The position numbers and the translations under genes were made by a program. Below the pieces are notes generated by a model. That model saw only the letters and a program-made list of their open reading frames with translations. It was not told the DNA's origin and searched no databases. Source: JADJOY01 sp016713535 [NCBI: Deltaproteobacteria bacterium] (GTDB lineage Bacteria; JADJOY01). Taken from it: DNA of 64,000 nt. The stretch is taken from contig JADJOY010000009.1 of the NCBI GenBank assembly GCA_016713535.1, forward strand, positions 1 through 64,000. Reading direction: 5' to 3'. This document shows positions 53,943-62,098 of the stretch, in pieces (within the stretch, counting starts at the first letter, position 1; every line of letters begins with the position of its first letter).

Positions 53943-54548
53943 ATGAAGCGCTTCGTGGGATGCCTGCTGGGTGTGGTGCTGGTGGCGAGCGCTGCGCGCG
54001 CGACGACGCTGATCCCGCTCGATCTGGATGAGCTCGCGCGCCACGCCGACGCGATCGTGGTCGCGCGCTGCGACGAGATCGCGTCGGGGCGGATGGAGCG
54101 CCAGGGGGCTCGCGCCGAGGGACCGCTGGTCTTCCGCACCCAGGCGCGCTTCACCCGCCTCGATGCATGGAAGGGCGAGCCGCCGGCCGAGCTCAAGGTG
54201 GTGCAGCCCGGGGGCCGCGACGGGCGCTACTCGGCGCTGGTGCCGGGAGGGGCGGCGTTCGACGTGGGCGGCGAGAGTGTCCTCTTCCTGCAGGACTTCC
54301 GCGACGGCACGTGGGGCGTGATCGGGCTCTTCCAGGGGAAGCTCGATCTGGTCCACGGCGCGAGCGGCGAGCTGCGCGTGAGCCGCGCGGCGGGGCTCAC
54401 CGAGAGCGGTGACGCCACACCGGCGGGCTCGGGGGCGATCGAGCTGCTCAGGCTGCGCGACGTGGGCGACGACGGCAGCGTCTCGATCGACTCGTTCCAC
54501 GAGCAGGTGCAGGCGGCGGTCGCGCGCGCGAAGGGCGGTGCGCGATGA
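53943..54548 (+). CDS. Secreted protein partnered with a matrixin-like protease gene
   Basis: The 201-residue product has a signal peptide (MKRFVGCLLGVVLVASAARA) and a mature part starting TTLIPLDLDELARHADAIVV, with RTQARFTRLDAWKGEPPAEL, GGESVLFLQDFRDGTWGVIG and LFQGKLDLVHG. I know this pattern as a small secreted family of unknown role often encoded just before a metalloprotease. AGGAG seven bases upstream favours ATG 53943 over ATG 53928. Its last 13 codons and stop are the first part of a repeat unit copied twice more downstream, so the original stop-start junction with the protease gene is now displaced. Confidence 0.8.
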   Translation: MKRFVGCLLGVVLVASAARATTLIPLDLDELARHADAIVVARCDEIASGRMERQGARAEGPLVFRTQARFTRLDAWKGEPPAELKVVQPGGRDGRYSALVPGGAAFDVGGESVLFLQDFRDGTWGVIGLFQGKLDLVHGASGELRVSRAAGLTESGDATPAGSGAIELLRLRDVGDDGSVSIDSFHEQVQAAVARAKGGAR

Positions 54549-54906
54549 GCGGGGCGGGGGTGCTCGGCGCGCCTCGATGGAGGGCTGCGGTCCCTCGCAG
54601 CCGCCAGCGTCGCGGTCGCGAAGGATCGCGACCCTCCAGGCTGATCGTACTGCAGGCGGCGATCGCGCGCGCGAAGGGCGGTGCGCGATGAGGGCGCGGG
54701 TGCTCGGCGCGCCTCGATGGAGGGCTGCGGTCCCTCGCAGCCGCCAGCGTCGCGGTCGCGAAGGACAGCGGCCCTCCAGGCTGATCGTGGTGCAGGCGGC
54801 GATCGCGCGAGCGAAGGGCGGTGCGCGATGAGCGGGGCGCCTCGGTGGAGGGCTGCGGTCCCTCGCAGCCGCCAGCGTCGCGGTCGCGAAGGATCGCGAC
54901 CCTCCA
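54508..54906 (+). repeat. Threefold tandem repeat of a gene junction plus hairpin element (143 and 140 bp periods)
   Basis: The unit starts with TGCAGGCGGC at 54508, 54651 and 54791. It includes the end of the upstream gene (AKGGAR, stop), the ATGA start-stop overlap (ATG at 54545, 54688 and 54828) and a double-hairpin element. In copy one the hairpins are GCTGCG-GTCCCT-CGCAGC (54584-54601) and GGTCGCG-AAGGAT-CGCGACC (54614-54633), flanked by TGGAGG and CTCCAGG. Copy two has mutations in the second stem; copy three is shorter. The loops fit the window-wide family, because GTCCCT is the reverse complement of AGGGAC. The third ATG is fused to the protease reading frame. Confidence 0.9.
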
Positions 54907-56153
54907 TGCTGGTCATGCTCGTGATGGCGCTCGCGCTCGCGACGAACGCGCACGCGGGTGGGCGGCTCTTCACCACGTCGAAGACGGTCGCGCCCTTCTG
55001 GCCGGACAAGGACGGCGACGGCCGGCCGGACCCGGTCATGTACAACATCAACCTGAACGAGATCACCAACAACATCGCCGGACCCGATCCGCTCGATCAG
55101 TGGCAGGCGGCGATCGCGGCCTCGTTCGAGGCGTGGCAGGACGTCCCCACCGCCTCGCTCGAGCTCTTCCGCGGCCCCGACACCGACAAGGTCAACGGCT
55201 TCGCCACCGACGGCGTGAACCCGATCGCGTTCCTGCCGGTCGTGATCCCGATCGGCGTGCTCGCCATCACCTTGCCGCTCTCCGAGGCCGGCAGCGGCGA
55301 GATCGTCGAGGCGAGCATGCTCTTCAACCCGATCCCGCTCGGCTACGACGCGCCCCGCCCGCAATACGCCACCGATGGCACGCCCGGCAGCCTCGACATC
55401 CAGGCGATCGCCACCCACGAAGCCGGCCACTACATCGGGCTCTGCCACTCGGCGATCCGGAACGACCCCGACGAAGAGAACCCGCGCCCCGCCGAGACCG
55501 CGGTCATGTACCCGTACATCGGCCGCGACGTGATGTCGGGGCGGCAGCTCAAGCCCGACGACCTCGCGTGGGTGTCGAACGTGTATCCGTCGCCGAGCGA
55601 GTCGCAGGTGTTCGGCGGCATCGTCGGGCGGATCGTGGTGGGCTCGGCGCCGCTCGGGCTCTACGGCGCGCGCGGCACCCACGTGGTGGCCCGCGAGCGC
55701 GCCACCAATCGCATGGTGGTCGGGACGTACAGCCGCCCCGAGCTCGGCGTGTACCGGATCCCCGGTGTTCCGCCCGGCGACTACAACGTGTGGGTCGAGC
55801 CGCTCGACGGTCCGGTGTCGAGCCTGCAGGTGAGCGCCCTCACCCAGTTCACGCATTTCGGGAATTTTCCCGCCGACTATTACAGCGGCGACACCGAGAG
55901 CGGCACCGAGCCCAACCCGAACGACGTCTCGACCGCGGTGCCCGTGACGGTGGTGGCCGGTGGCAACCGCAGCTTCACCGACATCGTCCTCGACGATTCG
56001 GTGCCGGTGTGCGGGCGGATCGGCGGCGCGGGCGAGGGCGACGCGGCTCGGGTCGCGTGGCTCGCTTGCCTCCTGCTCCCGGTCGCGGGTGTAACCGTGG
56101 TTCGCAGGCGCCTGCGGTGCACGCTGGGTTGGCACCCGAGCGCCAGCGAGTGA
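54828..56153 (+). CDS. Secreted matrixin-like zinc metalloprotease with C-terminal membrane tail
   Basis: The catalytic zinc motif HEAGHYIGLCH near residue 200 fits HExxHxxGxxH, followed by a Met-turn-like AVMYPYIG. The preceding region has PFWPDKDGDGRPDPVMYNIN. A beta-sandwich domain follows (GLYGARGTHVVARERATN; YRIPGVPPGDYNVWVEPLDG), then VPVCGRIGG, a hydrophobic stretch (AWLACLLLPVAGVTVV) and RRRLR, which looks like a C-terminal sorting or anchor signal. With ATG 54828, 26 repeat-encoded residues precede the natural-looking signal MLVMLVMALALATNAHA. ATG 54906 would avoid them but lacks a good ribosome site. Confidence 0.85.
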   Translation: MSGAPRWRAAVPRSRQRRGREGSRPSMLVMLVMALALATNAHAGGRLFTTSKTVAPFWPDKDGDGRPDPVMYNINLNEITNNIAGPDPLDQWQAAIAASFEAWQDVPTASLELFRGPDTDKVNGFATDGVNPIAFLPVVIPIGVLAITLPLSEAGSGEIVEASMLFNPIPLGYDAPRPQYATDGTPGSLDIQAIATHEAGHYIGLCHSAIRNDPDEENPRPAETAVMYPYIGRDVMSGRQLKPDDLAWVSNVYPSPSESQVFGGIVGRIVVGSAPLGLYGARGTHVVARERATNRMVVGTYSRPELGVYRIPGVPPGDYNVWVEPLDGPVSSLQVSALTQFTHFGNFPADYYSGDTESGTEPNPNDVSTAVPVTVVAGGNRSFTDIVLDDSVPVCGRIGGAGEGDAARVAWLACLLLPVAGVTVVRRRLRCTLGWHPSASE

Positions 56154-56295
56154 CCCATTTCGTCCCCGCGCACCGGTTCATCCTGACGGCGCGCCGACGC
56201 TCGGCGGTCCACCGCGATCCCACCAGCGCGGCGCGATCGTGCGCGTCACGCGCGGTTTCCTGGCGAGTTCCGCGCGGATTCCGCGCTCCTGCGCG

Positions 56296-56307
56296 CGTGT
56301 ATACACG
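56296..56307. promoter_or_regulatory. Perfect 12-bp palindrome upstream of a hypothetical gene
   Basis: CGTGTATACACG is a perfect palindrome about 95 bases before ATG 56401. It could be an operator for a TetR- or GntR-like dimer. The rest of the 247-base gap 56154-56400 contains no gene that I can support and shows only GC-rich sequence and a good AAGGAAGG ribosome site near 56390. Confidence 0.35.
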
Positions 56308-56400
56308 TGCGGCGGCGGCGCGACACGCGGCCGTTCGCACAGGTACGCGCATTGCTTGAGAGTGTGTCCCGGGGAGGCACGAAGCCAAGGAAGGTGAACC

Positions 56401-56982
56401 ATGACCGAGCCCGTCATAGTCCTCGCCGGACCGGATCCGAAGGCGCTCAAGGCCTTCTTCGGCGAGCTCACCACCGAGGTGTTCGATCAGCTCGCGATCC
56501 AGGACACCGCGATCGTCGACTACGTCTCGGGCGTCCTCGCGGAGTTCGCGCACTCCGAGCGCCTCTACCGGATCACCGACCTCGCCGGGAAGCCGATCGA
56601 ATCACTCGTCGAGATGCTGGTCGGCGACACCATCGCCGAGCAGTCGGGCGAGGCGAAGCACCGCGACTTCCGCCGCTACATCGGGGACTTCACGCTCTTC
56701 ATGAGCGGGCTCTTCCGCGACTGTGTCGAGAAGCACGCGTCCCTCGACCAGTACGTCCAAGAAGGACAGCGCTCGTACCGGCGCGTGGCCGAGGTGGAGG
56801 CGCGCATCGCGAGCCTCGACGCACCGATCTACCGCGACCTCGCCGAGCGCTTCGTCTTCTACTCGGGGGCGCTCGACTTCATGCGCAAGACGCGGTTCTT
56901 CCGCCAGGAAGCGGCGCTGCCGCTGCTCACCTTCGCCGAGGAGATCGCCCGCCGCATGGGCACCGAGATGACGATGCATTGA
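56401..56982 (+). CDS. Soluble alpha-helical hypothetical protein
   Basis: The 193-residue product has no signal or membrane segment. It is mostly helical, with ALKAFFGELTTEVFDQLAIQ, VLAEFAHSERLYRITDLAGK, DFRRYIGDFTLFMSGLFRDC and SGALDFMRKTRFFRQEAALP. The pattern suggests a compact helical bundle, but I do not recognise a family. ATG 56401 has a strong AAGGAAGG eight bases upstream, and a palindrome at 56296 may control it. It is followed by a cluster of hairpin elements. Confidence 0.75.
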   Translation: MTEPVIVLAGPDPKALKAFFGELTTEVFDQLAIQDTAIVDYVSGVLAEFAHSERLYRITDLAGKPIESLVEMLVGDTIAEQSGEAKHRDFRRYIGDFTLFMSGLFRDCVEKHASLDQYVQEGQRSYRRVAEVEARIASLDAPIYRDLAERFVFYSGALDFMRKTRFFRQEAALPLLTFAEEIARRMGTEMTMH

Positions 56983-56995
56983 GTTGCTCGACCGC

Positions 56996-57235
56996 GGCGC
57001 GACGGAGTCGCGCCCTCCAGAGGGTGTTGCGACGTCCGTCGCGGGATGCCGACGCCGCGGGGGGACGAAGCCCCCCGCGCTACGAGAACCATCGTAGCGA
57101 CGGGGGTTCCATCCCCCGTCGCCTGGGCCCGACGGCGCGAGCGTAGCGAAGCGCCTCGGGGTGGGCCCCGCCGGGATCGCGGCGCCGAGGGACCGGCGCC
57201 CTCCAGCGGGCGGGGGGCTCGAAAAGCCCCCCGAA
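56996..57235. repeat. Cluster of hexaloop-family hairpins between convergent genes
   Basis: In order: GGCGCGAC-GGA-GTCGCGCC then CTCCAG (56996-57020); CGCGGGGGG-ACGAAG-CCCCCCGCG (57056-57079); CTACGA-GAACCA-TCGTAG (57080-57097); CGACGGGGG-TTCCAT-CCCCCGTCG (57098-57121); GGCGCCG-AGGGAC-CGGCGCC then CTCCAG (57181-57206); and GGGGGGCT-CGAAA-AGCCCCCC (57212-57232). The last hairpin lies just past the minus-strand stop at 57236 and could terminate that gene. No gene is supported within 56983-57235. The 57089-57123 segment matches 42786-42820. Confidence 0.88.
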
Positions 57236-58481
57236 TCAGCGCAGCACGGCGGCGATCTCGTGGACGATGCGGGCGGTCTTGTGGAGCGGTAGCGCGCACA
57301 GGCCGATCCTGAGGCCGCCGGGCTCGAGCACCGGCACCGTGTAGACGTCGCGCGCCTCGGAGCGCCTTCGCCACCTCGAGCGGGCTCGGCACGTACACCA
57401 CCGCGAAGTAGCCACCCACGGGCTTCGACACCTTGAGACCGGCGTCGCGCGCCGCCTCGTTGAACGACAGGAAGCGCCGCTGCACGACCTCGTTGCAGTG
57501 CTGGCGCTCGAGGGCGACGGCCGCGCGCTTCTCGGGCGAGGCGAGGATCGCGGCGAGCGCCTGCTGGGGCGCGGTCACCTCGTTCGAGTTCGAGCCGCGG
57601 ATCGACCCTTCCATCACGTCGAACCACTTCGCGGCCTCGGCCTTGTCGCGCGTGAGCAGGATCGCGCCGCCCGCGCGCCAGCCGTAGGCCATCATCGACT
57701 TCGAGAGCGACGGCACCAGCACCACGTGCAGGTCGGGCACCGCCTCGAAGAGGTCGCCCAGGAACGCGAGGTCCTGCGGATCGCGGCCGCGCGGCCCGAA
57801 GTCGATGTAGGCGAGGTCGACGATCAGCACCTTGTCGCCGCGCACGCCCGCCAGGACCCGCGCGATCTCCCGCCACTCGCTCGCCTCGATGGCGGCGCCG
57901 GTGGGGTTCGAGTACGGGCTGTTGATGAGCAGGCAGACCCGCCCTTCCTCGTTCGCCACCTCGGTCACGACACGCTCGAAGTCGGCGACGTCGAGCTCGA
58001 GCTCGGCGTCGAGGAGGTTGAAGCAGCGCAGCTCTTTCCCGCACTGCTGGGTGATGAGCGCGTAGTTCTCCCAGTAAGGCGCGTGGGAGATCACGGTCTT
58101 CGACGCCAGGTTGGTGATGCTGAGCGTGAGCCCGCCGGTGCCGCCGTGGGTGGGGATGCACTTCCGCACCAGGTCGTCGGGGAGGGTCACGCCCTCGAGC
58201 ACCGAGCCCGCGTAGAGGTCGGCGAGGGTCGCGGCGCCAGCGGGCGGCGTGTAGGCGCAGATCGCCTCGGGCTTGGTCTCGAGGAGCTCCTCGAGGGTGG
58301 ACACGAACGTGGGGATCAAGAACGGCTTGCCGCTCTCGCTCAGCCCGACACCGATCGTCGAGTCGATGACGGGCTCGGCGCCGTGGCGCGTGATCGCGTT
58401 CTTGGCACGCGCGGCGATGGCGAAGATTCCGGAGGCCTTGTCGACCACCAGGTGGCGACGAGACGGGATGACGAGCGGCAT
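57236..58481 (-). pseudogene. Class I/II-fold PLP-dependent aminotransferase with a +1 frameshift near its 3' end
   Basis: The product has an aminotransferase fold with IPTHGGTGGLTLSITNLASK, LLINSPYSNPTGAAIEASEW, VLIVDLAYIDFG and the PLP lysine in VPSLSKSMMAYGWRAGGAIL. Near 57365 the frame AKALRGARRLH must shift by one extra C to read EARDVYTVPVLEPGG and RIGLCALPLHKTARIVHEIA, reaching TGA at 57236. The shift would damage the C-terminal domain. The substrate is not evident; an alanine- or aromatic-type transaminase is plausible. ATG 58481 gives the normal N terminus. The gene is probably functional if the extra C is an error. Confidence 0.87.
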
Positions 58482-58582
58482 GGCGGTTCCTCGAACGCGC
58501 GGCGCGCGGCGCCGCGCTCGGTGACGAGCACGCTCGTATACCGCAGCAACCGGGCCGCGGCCATGCTGGCGGCGGCGCACGA

Positions 58583-60109
58583 CTACTGCGCCGCGTAGCC
58601 GAGGCTCTGCAGCGCCTCGCGCTCCTCCGGCGACACCGCGAGCGGCGGCGCGTCGTCGGGCGGCGGTGCGCGGCGGGTGCGGACCCACTCGGCCATCGCG
58701 CCGTGGAGCCGCGCCACCACCTCGGGGTTCTCGCTCGCCACGTTGCGCGTCTCGCCGGGATCGGCGGCCAGGTCGTAGAGCTCGAGCTCGTCGCTGGGCG
58801 GGTCGTTCGGCTGGTGCGGGATCGCGATCAGCTTCCAGCGCCCGTCACGGACCATCTTCCAGCGCCCCTCGTCGCCGTGGACGAAGAGGCGCGGGTTCTT
58901 CTTGTAGCGGTCGCGCCACGGCCCGCTCTCGGCGAACGCCACCCGCGGCAGCGGCTCCGGCTGGCCCCGGACCAGCGGCAGGGCGCTCGAACCATCGGTC
59001 GTGGCGCCGGGGCCCCCGAGGGTGACACCGCTGAGCTCGGCCACGGTGGGCGCCAAGTCGATCGCGCGCACCGGCGTGGCCACCCGCTTCCCCTCGGGCA
59101 GGCGTCCGGGAGCGCGCACGATCCACGGCACGGCCACGAGGTCCTGGTAGAGCGCGAACTCGTGCGACCAGCACAGCCCGTGCTCGCACAGCGACTCGCC
59201 GTGGTCGGACGTGTAGACGACGATCATCCCCTCGCCGCCGGGACGGGCGCGGAGCGCGCCGACCGTGTCCCGCAGCACCTCGTCGACGCTCAGGATCGCG
59301 GCGTCGTAGAGCGCGCGGGTGCGGGCGATGTCCTCGGCCGAGTAGCGGTACTCGAAGAACATCGTGTCGATCGAGATCGGCCGCTTCACGAAGTGCTCGA
59401 GCGCGAGCGAGGCGCTCGCCTGGGCGTCGAAGCGGTTCAGGTTCGCGGCACTCGGCGAGTACGGCATGTGCACGTCGATCACGTGGAGCCACGCGAACCA
59501 CGGCTGCGCGGCGGGGACCTTCGCGAGCTCGTCGAGGAGCAGCTTGGCCCGGTCCGGCGCGTGGCCCGAGCCGCGGTGGTGGTAGACGCCGAAGCCCTGG
59601 TCGTAGCCGCGCTGCGCGGTGAGCCACGGGTTGGTGACCACGCCGACGGTCGCGTAGCCGGCGTCCCGGAACGCCTCCGTCAGGGTCCGGTGGGCGCGCG
59701 AGAAGCGCAGCGAGTCGACGTGCCCGCCCACCCCGTGGTGCATGCCGTCGAGGCCGGTGAAGAGCGACGCCACCGACGACGCCGTGAACGGGGCACTCGC
59801 GGTGACGTCCTCGAAGAGCACCCCCTGCTTGGCCTCGGACGAGAGGAAGGGCGCGGTGGGACGGTCGTAGCCGTAGGCGTCGAGGTGGCGCGCCGAGAGC
59901 GTGTCGACGACCACCAGCAGCACGTTGGGGCGCGCCGCGGGAGCGGGCGCAGGAGCGGCGGGACGCGCCGCGCCCGCACCGGGATCGTCGCGCGCCCCGC
60001 GATCGCAGCCCCCGAGGGCGCACGCTCCGAGCACCGCCGCGACGACCACCGAGACGAGCGCGCGGCGGCGGCGGCGGCGCGGTGCGGGGCGGGCGCTCAC
60101 TTCGGCCAT
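58583..60109 (-). CDS. Sulfatase-like lipoprotein lacking the formylglycine motif
   Basis: The 508-residue product has a lipobox (CALGGC, Cys35) and an alkaline-phosphatase-superfamily core: PNVLLVVVDTLSARHLDAYG, FTASSVASLFTGLDGMHHGV, VVYTSDHGESLCEHGLCWSH and WRDRYKKNPRLFVHGDEGRW, then DLAADPGETRNVASENPEVV. The expected C/S-x-P-x-R sulfatase signature is replaced by S-A-P-F-T-A, so conversion to formylglycine is not expected. A serine or threonine may act directly, as in related phosphoesterases or phosphoethanolamine transferases. Its ATG at 60109 overlaps the methyltransferase stop by 13 bases. Confidence 0.88.
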   Translation of the reverse strand: MAEVSARPAPRRRRRRALVSVVVAAVLGACALGGCDRGARDDPGAGAARPAAPAPAPAARPNVLLVVVDTLSARHLDAYGYDRPTAPFLSSEAKQGVLFEDVTASAPFTASSVASLFTGLDGMHHGVGGHVDSLRFSRAHRTLTEAFRDAGYATVGVVTNPWLTAQRGYDQGFGVYHHRGSGHAPDRAKLLLDELAKVPAAQPWFAWLHVIDVHMPYSPSAANLNRFDAQASASLALEHFVKRPISIDTMFFEYRYSAEDIARTRALYDAAILSVDEVLRDTVGALRARPGGEGMIVVYTSDHGESLCEHGLCWSHEFALYQDLVAVPWIVRAPGRLPEGKRVATPVRAIDLAPTVAELSGVTLGGPGATTDGSSALPLVRGQPEPLPRVAFAESGPWRDRYKKNPRLFVHGDEGRWKMVRDGRWKLIAIPHQPNDPPSDELELYDLAADPGETRNVASENPEVVARLHGAMAEWVRTRRAPPPDDAPPLAVSPEEREALQSLGYAAQ

Positions 60110-60981
60110 ATCGCGTTGGCGATGAGGCGCTGCGGGTGCCAGGTGGGAAGCGGTCCCACGTGGTACCGGTCGCGGATCCCCACCCACTCGAGGAGCAGCT
60201 CGAGCTCGCGGACGGAGTACGCGCGCCGCACCGACGCGGTCCCGTCGTGGTGCCCGTAACGAGCGGTCTCGTGATCCGCGAGCCCGTAGGCGAGGCGCAC
60301 GAACGCGAGGCCCGTCACGCGCCGCGCGATGTCCACCACCACCAACCCGCCACCGGACACGCGGTCCAGCTCGCGCAGGCAGAGCGCCGCGTCGGTCGGC
60401 TTGAAGTGGTGCAGCGTGTAGGACATGAACGCGACGTCCCAGCGGCCATCCTCCACCTCGGCCATGTGGCGAGCGTCGTTGACGGTGGTCTGGCAGGGGA
60501 TGCCGTGGGTCGCGAGGCGCTCGGCCAGCGACCGCACCAGCTCGGGCTGGATGTCGCCGGCCCACAGCTCGAGCGGGACCGACTCGGCGTTGGCGATGCG
60601 CCACAGGTGGCGCATCAGCCAGCCGCTCCCGGACGCCACCTCCAGCACCCTGAGCGGTCGCGCATCGAGGCCGGCGAGCGCGCTGCCCTGCGCGCGCATG
60701 CGACGCCGGCCGGTCTTGAGGAGGAGGTCGATGATCGCGTGGTAACCGAGGCTCGTCTCCTGCATCCTCTGGATGCTGTCGACGATGATCTGGTTCGCCT
60801 CGTGGTGAGTCGTCGTGGAGCCCTCGGGACGCGCGCGCAGGAACGCGTCGTGGTTGCCGTCGAGGATCTCCTGCACCTCGCCGTCGCGGCGGACCAGCAG
60901 GCCGGAGGTGGGAAGCGACTCCTCGTACTCGCGCCAGCGCTGCTCGACGGCGGTGGCGAGGGCGATGCGTTCGGCGTCCAT
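60097..60981 (-). CDS. SAM-dependent class I methyltransferase
   Basis: The 294-residue product has a Rossmann-type SAM site (LRVLEVASGSGWLMRHLWRI, with acidic ELWAGDIQPEL at the second strand), a NDARHM motif and VAFMSYTLHHFKPTDAALCL at motif IV, then GGGLVVVDIARRVTGLAFVR. This set resembles UbiE/ubiquinone-type and small-molecule methyltransferases. About 85 residues precede the SAM domain. The gene overlaps the sulfatase-like gene and probably forms an operon with it. The substrate is unknown. Confidence 0.9.
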   Translation of the reverse strand: MDAERIALATAVEQRWREYEESLPTSGLLVRRDGEVQEILDGNHDAFLRARPEGSTTTHHEANQIIVDSIQRMQETSLGYHAIIDLLLKTGRRRMRAQGSALAGLDARPLRVLEVASGSGWLMRHLWRIANAESVPLELWAGDIQPELVRSLAERLATHGIPCQTTVNDARHMAEVEDGRWDVAFMSYTLHHFKPTDAALCLRELDRVSGGGLVVVDIARRVTGLAFVRLAYGLADHETARYGHHDGTASVRRAYSVRELELLLEWVGIRDRYHVGPLPTWHPQRLIANAIWPK

Positions 60982-61070
60982 GGGGATGGTCTCGGCGATG
61001 GGATGGGGAGATCGGCGCGAGCATAGCAAGCGCTCGGGGATATGATGAGCAGCCCCCGGAGGAGCGCGAC

Positions 61071-62045
61071 GTGCGCCGCATCCCCTCTCCCATTCGATCT
61101 CGCTCGCGTCGGGTCCGGCTGGCCGCACCCGCGCTGATCCTCGTCCTCGCGGGCCTTCTCGCTGGCTGCCCCAAGAACGACGAGCGGCTCGCGCAGGACA
61201 TGGCGGCGCCGGATCCCAGCGAGCGCCTCGCCGCCGCGGCGCAGCTCGCCCACGGGATCGGCGACGGCGAGCGCCAGGTCTCGCCGCAGACGGCGGAGCA
61301 GATGCTGCCGATCCTCCTCGGCGAGGCGAAGAGCCCGGTGGCCGCGAACCGCGCCAAGGCGTTCGAGGCCCTCGCGCGCTGGGCGCCCAAGCTCCCCGAG
61401 AGCGCCGCGCCGACGCTGTTCGCGGGACTCGACGACGGCGACTCCTGGGCACGCGCCCATGCCCTCGCCGCCTGCTATCGGCAGTACAAGCACACGCCGA
61501 CCTTCAAGCAGCACGAGGCGCGCTGGAACGCCGCCCGCAAGCTCGTGATCCCGGATCTGAAGCGCGCGCTCGCCGATCCCGACGCGGGGGTTCGGCTGCG
61601 GGCCACGCGGGTCGTCACCGACCTCGAGTCGAACGCCCGCGAGCTGCTGCCGGACATGCAGGCGCTCGCGCGCGACCCCGACGCGGCGATCCGCGGCCAG
61701 GCGGTGTCTGCGATCGAGCAGTCGGGGCTCGAGAACCAGGTCTCGGTCGAGGAATGGCTGACCTTCTGCAAGGACCCGGCGTGGCAGGTGCGACAGCCGG
61801 CGGCGTCCGCGCTCGCGCGGATCGGCGCCTCCACGGTGCCGCGGCTCGTCGAGGTGCTGCGCAGCGAGCCGAACGACGAGGGGCGGAGCTGCGCGGTGAG
61901 CGCGCTCGGACAGCTCGGACCGGCCGCGAAGGAGGCGCTCCCCGCGCTGCGCGAGGCGGCCGAGAACGACTCGTCGTACTTCGTGCGCCGCCAGGCGGCG
62001 AGCGCCGCCGAGCGCGTCGAGGGGCGCCCGCCCCGGCCGGACTGA
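61071..62045 (+). CDS. HEAT-repeat lipoprotein
   Basis: The 324-residue product has a basic n-region and lipobox (LAGLLAGC, Cys33). The rest consists of alpha-helical HEAT-like repeats, for example DLKRALADPDAGVRLRATRV, DMQALARDPDAAIRGQAVSA and CKDPAWQVRQPAASALARIG. These mediate protein binding at the membrane. The GTG at 61071 has GGAGG nine bases upstream, and TATGAT at 61041-61046 is a good -10 without a clear -35. It is divergent from the methyltransferase gene. Confidence 0.87.
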   Translation: MRRIPSPIRSRSRRVRLAAPALILVLAGLLAGCPKNDERLAQDMAAPDPSERLAAAAQLAHGIGDGERQVSPQTAEQMLPILLGEAKSPVAANRAKAFEALARWAPKLPESAAPTLFAGLDDGDSWARAHALAACYRQYKHTPTFKQHEARWNAARKLVIPDLKRALADPDAGVRLRATRVVTDLESNARELLPDMQALARDPDAAIRGQAVSAIEQSGLENQVSVEEWLTFCKDPAWQVRQPAASALARIGASTVPRLVEVLRSEPNDEGRSCAVSALGQLGPAAKEALPALREAAENDSSYFVRRQAASAAERVEGRPPRPD

Positions 62046-62084
62046 GGATCCCGAGCCCGGAGGCGATCGATCCGCGCCGGTGGC

Positions 62085-62098
62085 GGCCGGGCCCGGCC
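62085..62098. terminator. Palindromic stem between convergent genes, possible terminator
   Basis: GGCCGGGCCCGGCC is a perfect 14-bp palindrome in the 52-base gap between the HEAT and TPR genes, overlapping the first base of the TPR stop codon. No U-run follows on either strand, so it would be a stem-only 3' structure like the other convergent gaps in this window. It lacks the hexaloop of the repeat family. Confidence 0.35.

Noticed and set aside
52785-56135. Minus-strand open frame of about 1,116 codons
   Set aside because: It runs through the UbiB gene in the wrong frame and across the triplicated repeat and the protease gene in antisense. Its repeated peptides come only from the DNA repeat.
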